DNA from: Desulfobulbaceae bacterium
Lineage (GTDB): Bacteria; Desulfobacterota; Desulfobulbia; Desulfobulbales; Desulfurivibrionaceae
Direction of reading: 5' to 3'
Length of the DNA stretch: 12,099 nt
Assembly (NCBI GenBank): GCA_003517965.1
Contig: DOZO01000039.1
Span: 87,373 to 99,471, forward strand
The number at the start of each line of letters is the position of its first letter. Position 1 is the stretch's first letter. Shown in pieces: positions 5,585-12,099 of this stretch. The notes under the pieces are model-generated. The model had not been told where the DNA came from. It did not search any database and worked only from the letters and a program-made list of their open reading frames with translations. The position numbers were made by a program, and so were the translations under genes.

Positions 5585-7036
5585 TTACTCATCCCAGGCT
5601 CTGCCATCGCGGGCCATAAGAGCCACCGAGGCCACCGGCCCCCAAGTGCCTGCCGGGTAAGACATGGGCGCGTCGTTGCTGGTGCGCCAGGCATCCTGAA
5701 TGGAATCCACCCAGGTCCAGGCCTGTTCCACCTCATCCCGGCGGATAAAAAGAGACTGGCTTCCCTCCAGGGCGGCCAGCAGTAACCGTTCGTAGGCATC
5801 GGCAACATGTTCCTCCTGAAAGGCCTTGGAAAAACTCAAATCAAGAGTGGTTCGTTGCAACTTGACCCCTGAGCCAATGCCAGGAACCTTGTTCAGCATC
5901 TCGACCTCCACCCCCTCGTCGGGCTGGAGGCGGATGATCAGCTTGTTGGAAGGCAGGTTCTTGTAGCTTTCCCGGAAGATATTGTGCGGCAGCCTTTTAA
6001 AATAGATCACCACCTCGGAAAGCTTCCTGGTCATGCGTTTGCCGGTGCGCAGATAGAAAGGCACCCCGGCCCAGCGCCAGTTGTCGATATCTACTCGGAG
6101 GGCAACAAAGGTCTCCGTAAAACTCTGGGGGTTGCCAGCCTCCTCCTCGTGGTAGCCCGGCACCGGCCCGCCTTTGAGAAAACCGGCACTGTACTGGCCC
6201 CGGACGGTTTTTTCCTCGACATTGTCACGGGTTATGGGGCGCAGGGCCTTGAGGACTTTAAGCTTTTCATTGCGGATACTTTCGCTGCCCAGAGTTACCG
6301 GCGGCTCCATGGCCACCAGGGTGAGGATTTGCAACAGGTGATTCTGCACCATATCGCGGAGCTGGCCAGACTTGTCGAAATATCCCAAGCGGCCTTCGAT
6401 GCCCACCTCTTCGGCCACGGTGATCTGCACATGGTCGATGGTGGTGTTGTCCCAGTTAGTGGTGAAGATAGAATTGGCGAAACGAAGCGCCACCAGATTG
6501 AGCACTGTTTCTTTGCCTAGGTAATGATCGATCCGGTAGACCTGCCCTTCCTTGAAGAATTCCGCCACTGCATCGTTGATGACCTTTGAGGAGGCAAGAT
6601 CGGTGCCCAGGGGCTTTTCCAGCACCACGCGGGTCTGTTCCGTAATCAGCCCGGCCTGAGCCAGGCCCTTGCAGATATCGCCATAGATGGAGGGCGGTAC
6701 AGCGCAGTAGTTAACCATTACCCGCCGGGTCGGATCAATAACCTCGCAGAGCTTGCTGTACTGGTCGTGGCTGGCAAGATCAAGCTGCACATAGTACAGC
6801 CGCTCGGAAAACCGCTCCCAGACTGTGTCATCCACCGCCTCTTTCATGAAGGAGGCCAGACTGTCCCTGGCCAGATCGATATACGCCTCGGGGGTCATCT
6901 CCCGGCGCGCCACCCCGACAATCCGCAGACCTGGTTCAAGGAGACCGGCCTTGTCCAGCTGGTAGAGCGAAGGCACCAGCTTATGGGTGGCCAGATCGCC
7001 ATGGGCTCCAAATAAAACAAAATCACATGGTTGCAT
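5585..7036 (-). CDS. zwf: Glucose-6-phosphate 1-dehydrogenase
   Basis: Oxidises glucose-6-phosphate to 6-phosphoglucono-lactone with NAD(P)+ and feeds the ED genes downstream. The 483 residues match full-length bacterial G6PD. Visible are the nucleotide-binding LFGAHGDLATHKLVPSLYQL (8-27), EKPLG (140-144) and the substrate-binding RIDHYLGKE (168-176, with the catalytic histidine pair region). NNWD-like TTNWDNTTIDHVQI and VEIEGR-like VGIEGRLGYFD follow, and the C-terminus ends in YPAGTWGPVASVALMARDGR. It is strikingly close to the E. coli-type Zwf. Start ATG 7036 is chosen over a 20-residue upstream extension (7096): AGGGAG lies at the right distance, the Rossmann strand begins at once, and the longer version would overlap the promoter. 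Cofactor preference cannot be decided from sequence. First gene of the zwf-pgl-edd operon. Confidence 0.96.
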   Translation of the reverse strand: MQPCDFVLFGAHGDLATHKLVPSLYQLDKAGLLEPGLRIVGVARREMTPEAYIDLARDSLASFMKEAVDDTVWERFSERLYYVQLDLASHDQYSKLCEVIDPTRRVMVNYCAVPPSIYGDICKGLAQAGLITEQTRVVLEKPLGTDLASSKVINDAVAEFFKEGQVYRIDHYLGKETVLNLVALRFANSIFTTNWDNTTIDHVQITVAEEVGIEGRLGYFDKSGQLRDMVQNHLLQILTLVAMEPPVTLGSESIRNEKLKVLKALRPITRDNVEEKTVRGQYSAGFLKGGPVPGYHEEEAGNPQSFTETFVALRVDIDNWRWAGVPFYLRTGKRMTRKLSEVVIYFKRLPHNIFRESYKNLPSNKLIIRLQPDEGVEVEMLNKVPGIGSGVKLQRTTLDLSFSKAFQEEHVADAYERLLLAALEGSQSLFIRRDEVEQAWTWVDSIQDAWRTSNDAPMSYPAGTWGPVASVALMARDGRAWDE

Positions 7037-7078
7037 TTTTTTCTCCCTGATGTTTGCAGTCCTGTTTCGGTAGAGTAA

Positions 7079-7107
7079 ACTATAACGATCCACCAAGTTG
7101 CTTGCAA
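7079..7107 (-). promoter_or_regulatory. Sigma70-type promoter for the zwf-pgl-edd operon
   Basis: On the minus strand TTGCAA (7107-7102, four of six matches to TTGACA) and TATAGT (7084-7079, five of six matches to TATAAT) are separated by exactly 17 bases. Transcription would start near 7071, giving a leader of about 35 bases that contains the AGGGAG ribosome site of zwf. It is the only good promoter I can place before the operon. Confidence 0.6.
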
Positions 7108-7262
7108 AAGCTTATGGCTGTTTCAAAAATGAAGTCAAGGAAAATATGGGCGCAACCCTTACAGCCTAACGCCTGATTTGCGTTGAAGAGCGTATGAATA
7201 TAGACCTGGAAATAATTCGCCTTGAGCAAAATGTTGGACATCGCATCCTGCCAAGACGGCAT

Positions 7263-7310
7263 CAGGAGCCGTAAAGGAGAAGCAGATGTCAATATTTCAC
7301 GCGGCTCCTG
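7263..7310. repeat. Nine-base inverted repeat enclosing a ribosome-binding site
   Basis: CAGGAGCCG (7263-7271) and CGGCTCCTG (7302-7310) are perfect inverted copies, 30 bases apart. The interval holds the AAGGAG (7274-7279) and ATG (7286) of the 20-codon ORF. In plus-strand RNA the stem could place this initiation region in a loop; as DNA it could be a protein-binding site. The arms also contain internal AGGAG, so a role in translation control is possible but unproven. Confidence 0.4.
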
Positions 7311-7348
7311 AAAATCCTTCCCAAACCGGCATTGGTTCCCGTATATAG
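7286..7348 (+). CDS. Possible 20-residue leader ORF before the exonuclease
   Basis: ATG 7286 follows AAGGAG by six bases, an ideal ribosome site. The frame runs 20 codons (M-S-I-F-H-A-A-P-E-N-P-S...) to TAG at 7346-7348. The exonuclease ATG at 7354 lies five bases further on and has no ribosome site of its own. Translational coupling would explain how the exonuclease is translated. The alternative is that this is a frameshifted remnant of the exonuclease N-terminus. Too short for any homology judgement. Confidence 0.35.
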   Translation: MSIFHAAPENPSQTGIGSRI

Positions 7349-7353
7349 ATGCC

Positions 7354-7965
7354 ATGCACACGAACGATACTCGTCCTGGCTTTGCCCAGCGAATGACCAA
7401 GGAAGAAATCAACACCTGTCCTGTACGAAGGTGGGAGGGGCCGACTCACGTGATCCGCACGACTGCGGAGTTGGGTCAGGCTGTCCGCGCCCTGGCTGAT
7501 GAAACCATCCTCGGCTTTGATACGGAAACCCGCCCCGCCTATCATAAGGGAGAAAGCTATCTGCCTTCGCTCCTGCAACTTGCCGGGGAAAAAGAGGTCT
7601 TTCTCTTGCAGTTAAAACATCTCGGCCTGCCCGAGCCCCTATGCGAAATCCTGGCCGACCCCAAGGTGGTCAAGGTTGGGGTTTCCCTGGCATACGACCT
7701 TAAAGAACTACACCATTTGGCTCGGTTCAAACCGGCAGGCTTTGTCGATCTTGGCAACCTCGCCAAGCAGGCCGAGATAAAAAACCACGGCCTGCGAGGG
7801 CTTGCCGCGGTAATGCTCGGTTTTCGCATCGCCAAGGGGGCACAGACCTCGAACTGGGCCAGGGATGTTCTGGATCCGGTACAGATTCAATACGCTGCCA
7901 CCGATGCCTGGGTGGGGAGGGAGTTGTATCTGAAATTGTTGGAATTGCAAAAAGATGAGGCATAA
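7354..7965 (+). CDS. DEDDy 3'-5' exonuclease, RNase D-like
   Basis: Predicted cytoplasmic 3'-5' exonuclease with a single DnaQ-like (DNA_pol_A_exo1) domain, 203 residues. The catalytic pattern is complete: GFDTETRP gives Asp56 and Glu58 (Exo I), GVSLAYDLKEL gives Asp115 (Exo II), and YAATDAWVGRELY gives Tyr180 and Asp184 (Exo III, the DEDDy form). The ITKEEIN...RRWEGP-like opening (MTKEEINTCPVRRWEGP, 14-30) is typical of a stand-alone subfamily. No HRDC domains follow, so this is not full RNase D; the substrate (RNA or DNA) is unknown. The start is uncertain: neither ATG 7354 nor ATG 7393 has a Shine-Dalgarno sequence. It is the only long plus-strand gene in the window and converges on the ATPase gene with three bases between stop codons. 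Confidence 0.85.
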   Translation: MHTNDTRPGFAQRMTKEEINTCPVRRWEGPTHVIRTTAELGQAVRALADETILGFDTETRPAYHKGESYLPSLLQLAGEKEVFLLQLKHLGLPEPLCEILADPKVVKVGVSLAYDLKELHHLARFKPAGFVDLGNLAKQAEIKNHGLRGLAAVMLGFRIAKGAQTSNWARDVLDPVQIQYAATDAWVGRELYLKLLELQKDEA

Positions 7966-7968
7966 CCT

Positions 7969-10701
7969 TCAAGCTCCGTTCTTGACCTTCTTGCACCACA
8001 AATTCTTTTCGATCTCTATAATCACGAAAACCGCCAGCCCTGCCGCCGCTGTCCGGCCCCAGACTGTCAAATCAATGGGGGCGCTCTGGAAGAGCCGGTT
8101 CATCACTGGCAGATAGGTATAAGCGATTTGCACCAAGGTCATGGTCACCACGCCGCCAAGCACCCAGAGATTGGAGAAAAAGCCGAGCTGAAAAACGGAT
8201 TTATCCATGGAGCGGCAATTGAAAAGATAGAAGAGCTCGACCATGACAAAGGCATTGACCGCAGCGGTACGCGCTTCAGCAAGGGTGGCGCCACAGGAGA
8301 GTTCCCAGGCAAAGAGCCCGAAGGCCGCCCCCAGCATCAGAAAACTCACCAGGGTAATCCGGAAGATCATGCTGGGGCTGAGAATCGGAGCATTCGGCTT
8401 CCTGGGGGGCCGCAACATGATGCCCGGCTCCTTTGGTTCAAAGGCGAGGGCCAGACCAAGAAACCCGGCAGTGGTCATGTTGATCCAGAGGATCTGCACC
8501 GGTAGAATGGGCAGGGTAACCCCGAGAAAAATCGCAGTAAGAATAACCAGACCTTCGCCAAGATTGGTGGGCAGGGTCCAGGTAATAAACTTGACCAAAT
8601 TGTCGAACACGCCCCGGCCCTCTTCCACCGCCGCTTCAATGGAGCTGAAGTTGTCATCGGTGAGAACCATATCCGCCGCCTCCTTGGCCACCTCGGTGCC
8701 AGTAATGCCCATGGCCACCCCGATATCCGCCCGCTTCAGGGCCGGGGCGTCATTGACCCCGTCGCCGGTCATGGCAACCACCTGACCCCTGGCCTGGAGG
8801 GCCTCCACCAGTCGGAGCTTCTGTTCCGGAGTCGCCCTGGCAAAAACCACGGTATCTTCGGCCCGGTCGATGAATTCGCTGTCTGAGAGTTTTGCCAGTT
8901 CCGCGCCGGTAAGCACCGGTACCGCCCCAACCTGAGAGGGGTCCAAATTGTAGAGCCCGACCTGCCTGGCAATGGCTGCGGCGGTCACCGGATGATCGCC
9001 GGTGATCATCTTAACCCGAATCCCCGCTGCCTGGCAGATCTTGACTGCGGCTACCGCTTCCGGCCGTGGCGGATCGATCATTCCCTGCAAGCCGTAAAAG
9101 ACTAACCCGGTGTTCAAATCAGTATGCTGGATTTCTGATATTGCTGGATCCATCTCCTTGCCAGCCATGGCCAGCACCCGCATACCCTTGGCAGCCATGG
9201 TCTCCACCGCGGCCTGTATTTCGCCAGCATGCAGGGGAACCAGATTGCCCAACGCATCAAGCTGGCTTATGCATCTGGCCAGTACCGCTTCCACCGCTCC
9301 CTTGAGATAGACCTGCCTGGTCACAGCCCCAGGTCCAGTCTCATGCAGAGAAGCCATATACTGGTGTTCCGATTCAAAGGGCACCGTGTCCAGACGGGGG
9401 CTTGCGCTGAAGGTTTCTGGGCCGAGGCCGCCCTTGCGGGCCGAGGTCAGCAGAGCCCCCTCGGTGGGATCGCCATGCACCTGCCAGACTCCTTCCTCTT
9501 CTTCCACCAGCTGGCTGTCATTGCATAAAAGCCCGGCCCGCAGACATTCCAACAGCGCCGGAGAGGTGCTGGCGGAAGCAGCTTCCAACGCCTCAATCCT
9601 GCCCTGCGTGGGGTTGTATCCAGTGCCGGTCACTGCATACGACATGCCTCCGACCATGATCTCTTGCACAGTCATCTGATTTTCAGTAAGGGTGCCGGTT
9701 TTATCGGTGCAAATCACTGTGGTGGAACCCAGGGTCTCCACCGCTGGCAGCTTGCGGATAATGGCCCTTTTTTTAGCCATGCGCGAGACGCCGATGGCCA
9801 GGGTGATGGTAACCGCGGCTGGCAACCCTTCTGGAATGGCACCAACCGCCAGGGCCACCGCCGCCATGAACATATCGACAAAGGTCTGGCCCCGGAGGAG
9901 CCCAACCACAATGGTCATCCCAGCCAGGCTCAGGATTATATAGAGTAACACATTGCTGAACTCGCTGATCTTGCGGGTGAGCGGAGTGGCCAGTGCCTCG
10001 GCCGCCGAAATCAGCTGGGAGATGCGCCCCACTTCGGTTGCATCTCCGGTGGCCGTAACAATGCCGCGGCCTTGTCCATAGGTAACCAGAGTCGAGGCAT
10101 AGGCCATGTTCCGCCGATCGGCCAGGACTGTTTCATGGCCATGCACCCCGTGATCTTTGGCAACGGGCGCCGATTCGCCAGTGAGCGCCGCTTCGGCCAC
10201 CTGGAGATCTCGCACCTGAAAAAGCCGCAAGTCAGCGGGAACCTTGTCGCCGCTTTGCAGGAAAACGATGTCGCCGACCACCAGTTCCGTGGCCGGGATG
10301 CGCCGCTTCTCCCCCTGGCGCAAGATTGTGGCCTCGGTGGTCATGGTCCGGGCCAGGGCAGCCAGGGCATTGACCGCCTTGGCTTCCTGAAGGTAACCGA
10401 TAACGGCATTGACCAACACTACCCCGAAGATAACCCCTGAATCCACCCACTCCTGCAAGAAAGCGGTGATCAGGCCGGAAGCGATCAGGATATAGATCAG
10501 GGGCTGGTGGAACTGGAGCAGAAACCGGATCAGAGGCCCCTGACCTTTCTGGGCGGTGATCGTATTAGGGCCAAAGGATTCCAGGCGATGCTCCACCGCG
10601 AACCGGTCAAGTCCCTGCTCCCGATTTGTCTCCAGCAACTCCGTCACCTCATCAATTGGCAGATGGTGCCAGTGTCTGGCGATTAAATTCATATCTTTCA
10701 T
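7969..10701 (-). CDS. P2-type cation-transporting ATPase
   Basis: Inner-membrane cation pump of 910 residues with the complete P-ATPase machinery: actuator TGES (174-177), M4 motif PEGLP (290-294), phosphorylation site DKTGTLT (333-339, Asp333), nucleotide-domain KGA (467-469), TGDHPVT (567-573) and hinge TGDGVND (645-651). The N-terminal cation-ATPase domain (W-H-H-L-P...L-G-P-N-x-I) and about ten membrane helices, including the C-terminal four, put it with P2 pumps (Ca, Na/K-like), not heavy-metal P1B pumps; there is no CPC motif or N-terminal metal domain. M5 keeps Asn713 and Glu716 (PTNLGE), but M6 reads NMTTAG, where SERCA-type pumps have N-x-x-T-D, so the key Asp is Ala745. The transported ion cannot be assigned. 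Start ATG 10701 follows AGGAG at six bases. It lies downstream of dus in the same direction. Confidence 0.93.
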   Translation of the reverse strand: MKDMNLIARHWHHLPIDEVTELLETNREQGLDRFAVEHRLESFGPNTITAQKGQGPLIRFLLQFHQPLIYILIASGLITAFLQEWVDSGVIFGVVLVNAVIGYLQEAKAVNALAALARTMTTEATILRQGEKRRIPATELVVGDIVFLQSGDKVPADLRLFQVRDLQVAEAALTGESAPVAKDHGVHGHETVLADRRNMAYASTLVTYGQGRGIVTATGDATEVGRISQLISAAEALATPLTRKISEFSNVLLYIILSLAGMTIVVGLLRGQTFVDMFMAAVALAVGAIPEGLPAAVTITLAIGVSRMAKKRAIIRKLPAVETLGSTTVICTDKTGTLTENQMTVQEIMVGGMSYAVTGTGYNPTQGRIEALEAASASTSPALLECLRAGLLCNDSQLVEEEEGVWQVHGDPTEGALLTSARKGGLGPETFSASPRLDTVPFESEHQYMASLHETGPGAVTRQVYLKGAVEAVLARCISQLDALGNLVPLHAGEIQAAVETMAAKGMRVLAMAGKEMDPAISEIQHTDLNTGLVFYGLQGMIDPPRPEAVAAVKICQAAGIRVKMITGDHPVTAAAIARQVGLYNLDPSQVGAVPVLTGAELAKLSDSEFIDRAEDTVVFARATPEQKLRLVEALQARGQVVAMTGDGVNDAPALKRADIGVAMGITGTEVAKEAADMVLTDDNFSSIEAAVEEGRGVFDNLVKFITWTLPTNLGEGLVILTAIFLGVTLPILPVQILWINMTTAGFLGLALAFEPKEPGIMLRPPRKPNAPILSPSMIFRITLVSFLMLGAAFGLFAWELSCGATLAEARTAAVNAFVMVELFYLFNCRSMDKSVFQLGFFSNLWVLGGVVTMTLVQIAYTYLPVMNRLFQSAPIDLTVWGRTAAAGLAVFVIIEIEKNLWCKKVKNGA

Positions 10702-10719
10702 GGATGTCTCCTGTGTATT

Positions 10720-10737
10720 CAGCTGCGCTGGCAGCTG
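10720..10737. promoter_or_regulatory. Hairpin in the ATPase leader
   Basis: CAGCTGC (10720-10726) and GCAGCTG (10731-10737) form a perfect seven-pair stem with a four-base loop, only a few bases before the ATPase ribosome site on the minus strand. No T-run follows, so it is not a classical terminator for dus. It may affect translation or mRNA stability of the pump. Confidence 0.35.
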
Positions 10738-10763
10738 TCAGATATCAACTCTTTATACAAAAA

Positions 10764-10860
10764 GGGTATAAGTTTCGTTTGAGCAGGCAAGCTGCTCAAC
10801 TCAGCTATTCACCCAGAGGGCATAAGTTTCGCATGAGCAGGCAAGCTGCTCAACTCAGCT
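10764..10860 (+). repeat. Two tandem copies (A, B) of a 54-base hairpin repeat
   Basis: Copy A core is 10764-10806 and copy B core is 10818-10860, 43 bases each, joined by an 11-base linker containing CACCCA. Each begins GGGYATAAGTTTCG and ends CAACTCAGCT. Between them TGAGCAG and CTGCTCA form a perfect stem around a GCAAG loop; in copy A the stem extends one more pair. The cores differ at three positions. Copy A lies between dus and the ATPase gene, while copy B lies inside the 3' end of the dus coding region. Confidence 0.88.
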
Positions 10861-11810
10861 ATAAACTGGGACAGACTTTTGCTCCGCTTGAGTTGCCTCG
10901 CCAAAGACAGTACCTCGGGAGCGTGGACATGGCAAAGCACTTCCTTCATCTTGCAAAGGATCTGGCGCTCGCCACAAAACAGCGTCTGGTAGCGGGTCAG
11001 CAATTCCTGTAGATACTCTCGCAGTTCGGCGTCCATAGTGGCTGGGGCTGATTCACTTGGATAACGACCTCGCAGACGTTCAAAAAGCAGAGGATCAGCA
11101 ATGGCGCCTCGGCCCATCATCAGCCCGGCCGCCCCGGTCTCGGTCAGAACTCGTTGTCCGGTGGCCGCGCTGAAGATATCCCCGTTGGCAATTACCGGCA
11201 GTGAGGTTTGCCGGACAACCTCGGCGGTGACCCCGTGATCTGCCGGACCAGTGTACATCTGCTTCACGGTGCGTGGGTGAACCACGAGAAAATCAATCCC
11301 GCTGTCGGCAAACAGCCCCAGCAGAGAAAAGATTTGGGCCGGGTCATCAAAGCCGGAACGTACCTTGACGGAAAAACTGCCCCTGATCTCCCGGCGCAGG
11401 CTGGCAAGCATTCGGGCCAGGGCTACCGGTTCGCGCAACAGAGCGCCACCCGCAGTCTGGCTGGTCATCCGGCCATAGGGACAGCCGAGGTTGATGTTGA
11501 GATGTTCAGCCCCCAGCTCCTGCACGGTAATGGCTGCGGTCAGCAGGGCTTCGGTGTCGGTGCCGATCAACTGCACTACCAAAGGCACCCCGCCGTCCGT
11601 GCTGACCACCTCTTGCCGGTCATTCTCGGTAATGTTCTTTTTGATACTCGCCTTGACCCGGACAAATTCGGTAAAAACCACATCGGGCCGAACCCGTTCG
11701 ATGAACAGGCCACGCAAAGCCCGGTTGGTAAGACCCTGCATCGGGGCCAGCATCAAGGGCAGACTTCCCGGTGCCCAGGGTAGCTTGGCGTTATGGTGTT
11801 GCTCTTGCAT
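10809..11810 (-). CDS. tRNA-dihydrouridine synthase (Dus family, DusC-like)
   Basis: FMN- and NADPH-dependent enzyme that reduces uridine to dihydrouridine in tRNA. In full-length numbering from GTG 11840 the motifs are LAPMQG (31-36, FMN binding), TEFVRV (57-62), NINLGCPYGR (115-124, catalytic Cys120), SVKVRSGFDD (157-166), VVHPRTVKQMYTGPADH (186-202), IANGDIF (217-223) and the MMGRGAI phosphate loop (241-247). A helical C-terminal tRNA-binding domain follows (to about 325). ATG 11810 (333 residues) is preferred to GTG 11840 (343) because GGAG lies ten bases before it and none precedes the GTG. The TEFVRV and C-terminal features suggest the DusC branch, without certainty. The last 17 codons and the stop come from repeat copy B and its linker, so the natural C-terminus has been replaced or extended. 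Confidence 0.9.
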   Translation of the reverse strand: MQEQHHNAKLPWAPGSLPLMLAPMQGLTNRALRGLFIERVRPDVVFTEFVRVKASIKKNITENDRQEVVSTDGGVPLVVQLIGTDTEALLTAAITVQELGAEHLNINLGCPYGRMTSQTAGGALLREPVALARMLASLRREIRGSFSVKVRSGFDDPAQIFSLLGLFADSGIDFLVVHPRTVKQMYTGPADHGVTAEVVRQTSLPVIANGDIFSAATGQRVLTETGAAGLMMGRGAIADPLLFERLRGRYPSESAPATMDAELREYLQELLTRYQTLFCGERQILCKMKEVLCHVHAPEVLSLARQLKRSKSLSQFIAELSSLPAHAKLMPSG

Positions 11811-11853
11811 CAGCGATAAACTCCAAAGGGTAAAATCCACGAATGAATGCAGG

Positions 11854-11926
11854 TGAATACCCTGTCGGGGGGCTGCACGTCAAGGATTGTTGAAATCGCA
11901 AAAGCCGCGATCACAACGGGTATTCA
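11854..11926. repeat. Long-range inverted repeat in the dus leader
   Basis: TGAATACCC (11854-11862) and GGGTATTCA (11918-11926) are perfect nine-base inverted copies, 55 bases apart, with partial extension outward (GCAGG against GCAAT). The interval contains a smaller hairpin, ATCGC/GCGAT, around AAAAGCC. The right arm overlaps the start of a 15-codon minus-strand ORF. It could be an RNA structure in the dus mRNA leader or a paired protein-binding site. Confidence 0.45.
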
Positions 11927-11927
11927 T
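11880..11927 (-). CDS. Possible 15-residue leader peptide upstream of dus
   Basis: A minus-strand ATG at 11927 opens a frame reading MNTRCDRGFCDFNNP and stops at TGA 11882-11880, about 70 bases before the dus start. The ribosome site is weak (CGAG some ten bases upstream). Two Cys, two Arg and two Asn codons are present but no run of one amino acid. Its start codon lies in the inverted repeat described at 11854-11926. It may be chance; I list it because of that arrangement. Confidence 0.25.
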   Translation of the reverse strand: MNTRCDRGFCDFNNP

Positions 11928-12032
11928 TGCTAACTCGTTGATTTATGTCACGATCCTGTTAACTTTTTCCTTTGTTGCGAGCATATCAGGATTGCCTTGC
12001 CTTAATACCCTTGTCTGACGTATAGCTTATAA

Positions 12033-12099
12033 AGCTGAGTTGAACAGCTTGCCTGTTCAAACGAAACTTATGCCCTTTGGGTGCAAAGCTGAGTTGAGC
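12033..12099 (-). repeat. Opposite-strand copies (C, and partial D) of the 54-base hairpin repeat
   Basis: Copy C core (12033-12075) reads on the minus strand GGGCATAAGTTTCG then TTTGAACAG-GCAAG-CTGTTCAA then CTCAGCT. It has the same 43-base length as copies A and B. An 11-base linker with CACCCA follows (12076-12086), and copy D begins at 12087 and is cut by the window end. Compared with A and B, the stem has TGAACAG/CTGTTCA instead of TGAGCAG/CTGCTCA, so both sides changed together and pairing is kept. The array runs toward dus from its 5' side, opposite to the A-B array. Confidence 0.88.

Larger units (their letters stand above)
7037..7353. other. Divergent intergenic region between zwf and the exonuclease gene
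   Basis: This 317-base stretch carries the zwf promoter at its left side. On the plus strand it has two short ORFs in series, 7194-7274 (26 codons, weak ribosome site) and 7286-7348 (20 codons, strong ribosome site). It also has an inverted repeat, 7263-7271 with 7302-7310. No RNA gene or mobile element is visible in it. Confidence 0.6.

Noticed and set aside
5984..6520. A 178-codon plus-strand ORF opposite zwf
   Set aside because: It is a shadow of the strongly supported zwf coding frame, with no domain of its own. Similar long antisense frames opposite edd and the ATPase gene were dropped for the same reason.
7037..7096. A 20-residue N-terminal extension of Zwf
   Set aside because: It would overlap the -10 region of the best promoter, lacks a ribosome site, and is absent from the usual G6PD N-terminus.
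7966..7968. A bidirectional terminator between the exonuclease and ATPase genes
   Set aside because: The stop codons are only three bases apart and no hairpin with a T-run is visible around them.
10809..12075. A composite transposon with dus as cargo, because inverted repeats flank it
   Set aside because: No transposase or target-site duplication is seen; the flanking units are short hairpin repeats in tandem, better explained as a dispersed repeat family.
10764..12099. The repeat arrays as a CRISPR or integron attC cassette array
   Set aside because: The linkers between copies are short and similar (CACCCA), not unique spacers, and no cas genes are present. GTTGAGC fits one attC core site, but no matching second core site, integrase or cassette layout is visible.

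Overview
The window reads as chromosomal DNA of a fairly GC-rich Gram-negative bacterium. Zwf and Eda look very like the E. coli enzymes, but the mixture of genes (an uncommon P2-type ATPase, a small DUF6868-like membrane protein, a solitary RNase D-like exonuclease) would fit a Desulfobacterota-type genome better. The taxon is an inference and is not settled by the sequence.

Left and centre (about 100-7040, all minus strand): a complete oxidative Entner-Doudoroff route from glucose-6-phosphate to pyruvate plus glyceraldehyde-3-phosphate. In transcription order it is zwf (glucose-6-phosphate dehydrogenase), pgl (6-phosphogluconolactonase), edd (6-phosphogluconate dehydratase) and eda (KDPG aldolase). 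A good sigma70-type promoter lies 35 bases before zwf. The first three genes form a plausible operon. Eda is separated from edd by about 2 kb of accessory genes on the same strand: an AT-rich membrane protein of unknown function, a small DUF6868-like membrane protein, a decayed hicA toxin remnant still overlapping an intact hicB antitoxin gene, and an intact-looking vapBC pair with a palindromic operator candidate.

Centre-right (7037-7965): a 317-base divergent intergenic region, then a plus-strand DEDDy 3'-5' exonuclease. The intergenic region holds a 9-bp inverted repeat around a short ORF with a strong Shine-Dalgarno sequence. The exonuclease is convergent with the next gene, with only three bases between their stop codons.

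Right (7969-12099, minus strand): a 910-residue P2-type cation ATPase with an altered M6 ion-site motif, preceded by a tRNA-dihydrouridine synthase gene. This dus gene is bracketed by two arrays of a 54-bp repeat that point inward from both sides. The repeats carry a stem-loop with a compensatory base-pair change between copies, and one copy has become the last 17 codons of dus. A 15-codon ORF and a long-range inverted repeat lie in the dus leader. The repeat family and its invasion of dus are the most unusual structures here. I found no transposase, rRNA, tRNA or CRISPR array.
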